The translations under genes and the position numbers were made by a program. The notes under the pieces are model-generated. The model made no database searches, had not been told where the DNA came from, and worked only from the letters and a program-made list of their open reading frames with translations. Below, one piece after another: positions 62,501-64,000 of a DNA stretch of 64,000 bases (the first letter of the stretch is position 1; each line of letters starts with the position of its first letter). Source of the DNA: Ailurus styani (Eukaryota > Chordata > Mammalia > Carnivora > Ailuridae); NCBI GenBank assembly GCA_002007465.1, contig LNAC01000340.1, positions 888,267 through 952,266 on the forward strand, written 5' to 3'.

Positions 62501-64000
62501 CTGCAAGAAGGAAGAGTTGGTCTGAAGTGTTTGCATGTTCTATGGTCTTACCCTGGATGTTCCAGGGGCAGATTTCAAAAAGTAGCTTATTTGCCTCAAT
62601 TCATCTCACTGTCCAACCCCATTTTTTATGCGCCCGCTGGCCAAAGCCTGCATTTGATTCTTTGTTCTCCCGTACGGACAATGATTTCCTAAAATGGCGA
62701 TATGTGGGGTACATATTTCAAAGTCACCCGCATGCCATACTGGCAGGTGTGAGAAATTGTGGCGTCAATCAACCGTGAGTAAAGGCAATTATTTACTTGT
62801 CTTTCATTTCGCTAATTGCAAGCTCAATCACTTCTCCCCATAAATAATTGCTGGAATCAAGTGGAAGCTTTGAAGAAGGCCCTTTAAAAGTAGTATATCT
62901 AATAGGGAAACTTGATTGAGCCTCAGCGGCGTGTGGTGTGAGGGGTGGCTTTTAGGGCGGAACCCTGGGCTGCACCTTGAATGCGGCTTTGCTTTCATAA
63001 TCTGCCATTTTTATCGAATGATCCCCATGACCTGTTGGTGTGTTTTGCTGATCCTGTTTACGACAGTGATGTAACAGGCTGATGGTTCGAAGATTTCAAG
63101 ACCAGGCAGACAAGCCATGTGCCAGCCCCAGGTCTCCGCTTTCGCAGGGTTGTCTGGAGTGGTGATGTGCTTCCACTCCTCGCCCGTTCTCAAAGTGCCC
63201 CCGAGGTTCCCTGGGAAGAGGGGTTCCCACAGGCCCTGACAGGTGGAAGGTCCAACAGACCTCCTTGCTGCCAACTTTCAACAGGTTTGTTTTGTCAGCA
63301 TAATTAAAACGGGCGCAAGGCATTCTTCTCATTAATTTCTGAACTGGTCAAGAAGCAGAAATTTCCCTGGGATTACTCTAATTTGTACTCAGAGCCAGCT
63401 TGGTTTGAAAAATAGGGCGTGGGGTAGAGGAATGGGGGGAGGGACGGGGAGCACAGATGAACTTCTAATTTTCCAGACCGATCAATCGTTAATCCTTCTC
63501 CTTAATTACTTTTTCTTTAACTTTGTGATGTGGAATTTAGTGCTCATGAAAAGAAAAGAACTGAGAGCCATGAAATAAAGCGGGCTTTATCAGTAGGTGC
63601 TGGGCACTGCAGGCGGCCTCGGCCTCCGAGCCCGTCTGAAAGGGCTCCCTGTGCCTGCCGAGAGAGGGTAATTTGATCCCCTTCATTTTCCCTGCCGCCG
63701 CTTACTCCCGGGCAAGAATGGCAAGCTGTATTCAAATGCTGCTTTCAGAAACCTATATCTTAAAACCTTGTTTTGCTTAAAATCATTTCATCTTTGTGTA
63801 ATAGCACGTGCGTCTTCCCACAAGTACGGAAACACCGGGACAGAGAAATAGGACCGGCTTTCTCAGGCTAAACGAATGGAGGAGAAATGCTGGTGATGCT
63901 CAGCAGAGAAAAAAAAAAAAAAAATTAAAAAAAATTCATAGTCCTAATCCCCGTAGGAGAAATATTAATTTGGCTTTCTCATTAGGCAGAGCACTGAACA
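62501..64000 (-). other. RFX4: RFX4 intron, upstream part cut by window edge
   Basis: No exon upstream of 62500 is present. The sequence is unique, AT-rich and contains several TAAT-type homeodomain words (TAATTGC at 62785, 62813 and 62845; TTAATTA near 63503). A 19-A tract with one T break lies near 63910. Confidence 0.75.

Overview
The window is ordinary mammalian nuclear DNA with sparse coding exons, long introns and dense old repeats. At least five fairly intact tRNA-Lys-derived Can-SINEs point to a carnivoran. Their internal subfamily sequence (an AGGCAGAGAGGCAGGCAGAG core) suggests a caniform of the mustelid, seal or bear group, but I cannot fix the species. MIR, L2, MER5/MER20-type hAT MITEs, an L1 fragment and an MLT1 LTR make up the older repeat layer.

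Two protein-coding genes lie head-to-tail on the minus strand. The left one (1 to about 9.2 kb) is the 5' end of RIC8B, a guanine-nucleotide exchange factor and chaperone for Galpha-s/olf subunits. Coding exon 1 (8877-8960) opens in a CpG island and exon 2 lies at 575-622; later exons are off the left edge. The island (about 8.54-9.62 kb) holds two GACGTCAC CRE-like sites, an RFX X-box-like site and three ZNF143/Staf-type motifs.

From about 9.7 to 19.7 kb is intergenic DNA, mostly MIR, MER5-like and SINE remnants, with a GC-rich but non-coding stretch at 15.6-18.5 kb.

From about 19.77 kb to the right edge is the 3' part of RFX4, a neural and testis RFX-family transcription factor. Nine coding exons were read base by base. 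They encode residues 312-735 of the 735-residue isoform as I remember it (the dimerisation part of the BCD region plus the Pro/Ser- and Tyr-rich tail), with all splice phases agreeing and no frame break. The N-terminal part with the winged-helix DNA-binding domain lies beyond the right edge. The 3' UTR is about 1.33 kb and ends at a canonical AATAAA followed by a GT/GA-rich microsatellite.

I found no novel multi-gene system. The points most worth checking are local: a frame-shifting tandem splice donor and a NAGNAG acceptor in RFX4, two pairs of unclassified local duplications (one spanning the RFX4 3' end), a 32-bp minisatellite in an RFX4 intron, the ZNF143 triplet and X-box-like site at the RIC8B promoter, and candidate homeodomain/POU/SOX enhancer blocks in RFX4 introns. 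Residue numbers for RFX4 and all family names come from memory of the human proteins and consensus repeats, not from a search.
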